From the NCBI GenBank assembly GCA_900550825.1, contig URTZ01000119.1, positions 1 to 6,185 on the forward strand: DNA of 6,185 nucleotides, given 5' to 3'. Source of the DNA: an uncultured Collinsella sp. (lineage in GTDB: Bacteria; Actinomycetota; Coriobacteriia; Coriobacteriales; Coriobacteriaceae). Both the position numbers and the translations under genes were made by a program. The notes below the pieces were generated by a model. The model was not told the DNA's origin, ran no database searches, and saw only the letters and a program-made list of their open reading frames with translations. Shown piece after piece: positions 5,448-6,185 of this stretch (position 1 is the first letter of the stretch; every line of letters starts with the position of its first letter).

Positions 5448-5514
5448 TCAAACCGAGCGTCCATCCGGACCGCAACACTTCGCCCACCCGTCTTCGCCTC
5501 GAAAGGACCCACCC

Positions 5515-6138
5515 ATGGCAAAGAAACCCGATTCGTTCTACTTTGATAACTACGTTGCCTGCGCCGACCTCGCCGTTCAGGCAGCCGAGCTGCTCACCAA
5601 GATTTTTGAGAACTTTGACCCCGCGCAGATCCACGACATGCTCGATAAGATGCATGCGATTGAGCATGCGGCCGACAAGAAGCACCATGAGCTCGAAGAC
5701 GCCTTGCTCACCGCCTTTATCACCCCGCTCGAGCGCGAGGATCTGGATCTGATGAGCTGCTCACTCGACACCGTACTCGACCGCATCGAGGGCGTCGTGC
5801 AGCGCGTCTACTTCACCAACATCCAGAGCATCCATCCCGACGCCATCGTCATCGCCCACAAGGTGACTGACGCCTGCCGCGCCATGAAAGACCTGATGGT
5901 CGAGCTGCCCAACTACCGCAAGTCCAAGACCCTGCGCGAACTCGTCATCCAGATCAACACCATCGAGTCCGAAGCCGACGAGCTCTATATCAACGCCATG
6001 CGCAACCTGCACGTTAACGGCAAGGACCCGCTCGAGGTCATCGCCTGGCGTGACGTGTACGCCTTCCTGGAGTACTGCGCTGACTGCTGTGAGAATGTGG
6101 CCGATGTTGTGGATTCGATTGTCATGAAGAACAGTTAA
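5515..6138 (+). CDS. DUF47 (TIGR00153) PhoU-like partner of PiT
   Basis: A 207-aa all-helical cytosolic protein of the DUF47/YkaA family, structurally related to PhoU and generally encoded next to PiT transporters (for example orfA-pit in Sinorhizobium), where it is thought to support or regulate PiT activity. PhoU-type metal-binding E-x3-D motifs are visible in a two-repeat arrangement: Glu50/Asp54 (IEHAAD) with TPLEREDLDLM (70-80) in the first half, and Glu151/Asp155 (ESEADEL) with WRDVYAFLEYCADCCENVADVV (from 178, Glu186/Asp190) in the second. The length is normal for the family. The ATG at 5515 follows GAAAGGA at 5501-5507 with 7-nt spacing. The gene lies second, after pit, with no terminator in the 67-bp gap, so co-transcription is likely. 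The metal role is inferred from PhoU. Confidence 0.93.
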   Translation: MAKKPDSFYFDNYVACADLAVQAAELLTKIFENFDPAQIHDMLDKMHAIEHAADKKHHELEDALLTAFITPLEREDLDLMSCSLDTVLDRIEGVVQRVYFTNIQSIHPDAIVIAHKVTDACRAMKDLMVELPNYRKSKTLRELVIQINTIESEADELYINAMRNLHVNGKDPLEVIAWRDVYAFLEYCADCCENVADVVDSIVMKNS

Positions 6139-6140
6139 TT

Positions 6141-6174
6141 GGGGGTACGTATCCCACCGGTCGCGGGCCCGACC
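6141..6174 (+). terminator. Hairpins after the DUF47 gene, possible operon end
   Basis: Two small inverted repeats follow the stop codon: GGGGT/ATCCC around ACGT (6142-6155), and GGTCG/CGACC (6159-6163/6170-6174) around CGGGCC. No T run is seen before the window ends (only a final CTT), so a terminator cannot be confirmed here. Confidence 0.28.
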
Positions 6175-6185
6175 ACTAATACCTT

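Noticed and set aside
5117..5752. A 211-codon plus-strand frame spanning the end of pit and the start of the DUF47 gene
   Set aside because: Out-of-frame reading of two well-supported genes; Arg/His/Pro-rich translation typical of a shadow.

Overview
The window is about 6.2 kb of GC-rich, densely coded bacterial chromosome. Gene content, codon bias towards G/C at third positions and the protein sequences suggest a high-GC Gram-positive, most likely a Coriobacteriia member of the Collinsella/Olsenella type. That assignment is an inference from family resemblance, not from a database search. There is no RNA gene, insertion sequence, integrase, CRISPR array or other sign of a mobile island. It reads as an ordinary housekeeping and accessory stretch with a few unusual details.

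Layout from left to right. Positions 1-145 are a leader with a short tandem repeat, a GC-rich hairpin and a perfect TATAAT, followed by thiD (146-976, +), a thiamine-pyrimidine kinase. It converges on an SGNH/GDSL esterase gene (1037-1696, -), and the 60 bp between the two stop codons is mostly filled by one 18-bp-stem hairpin. Next on the minus strand is a microbial PARG-type (TIGR02452/DUF2263) macrodomain protein (1775-2896) with its own terminator. It is followed by a Bax inhibitor-1/YccA family membrane protein (3034-3729), whose terminator has a UUCG tetraloop, and a small conserved hypothetical protein (3809-4147). A divergent regulatory region (4148-4397) then leads to a plus-strand phosphate operon: a PiT-type phosphate transporter (4398-5447) and its DUF47/PhoU-like partner (5515-6138). 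A possible terminator runs into the right edge.

Functionally the pieces are mostly independent. The clear functional unit is the PiT-DUF47 pair for low-affinity phosphate uptake. Each minus-strand gene has its own terminator or promoter-like signals, so they look like separate transcription units rather than one operon.

The points most worth a second look are two. First, the PARG-type protein has Ala where the family signature GGG-X(6-8)-QEE has its second, catalytic Glu, and its glycine-rich loop is also altered. Second, the pit leader has the strongest Shine-Dalgarno sequence of the window in front of a three-codon, in-frame start-stop ORF rather than in front of pit itself. I found no convincing evidence of a wholly new multi-gene system.
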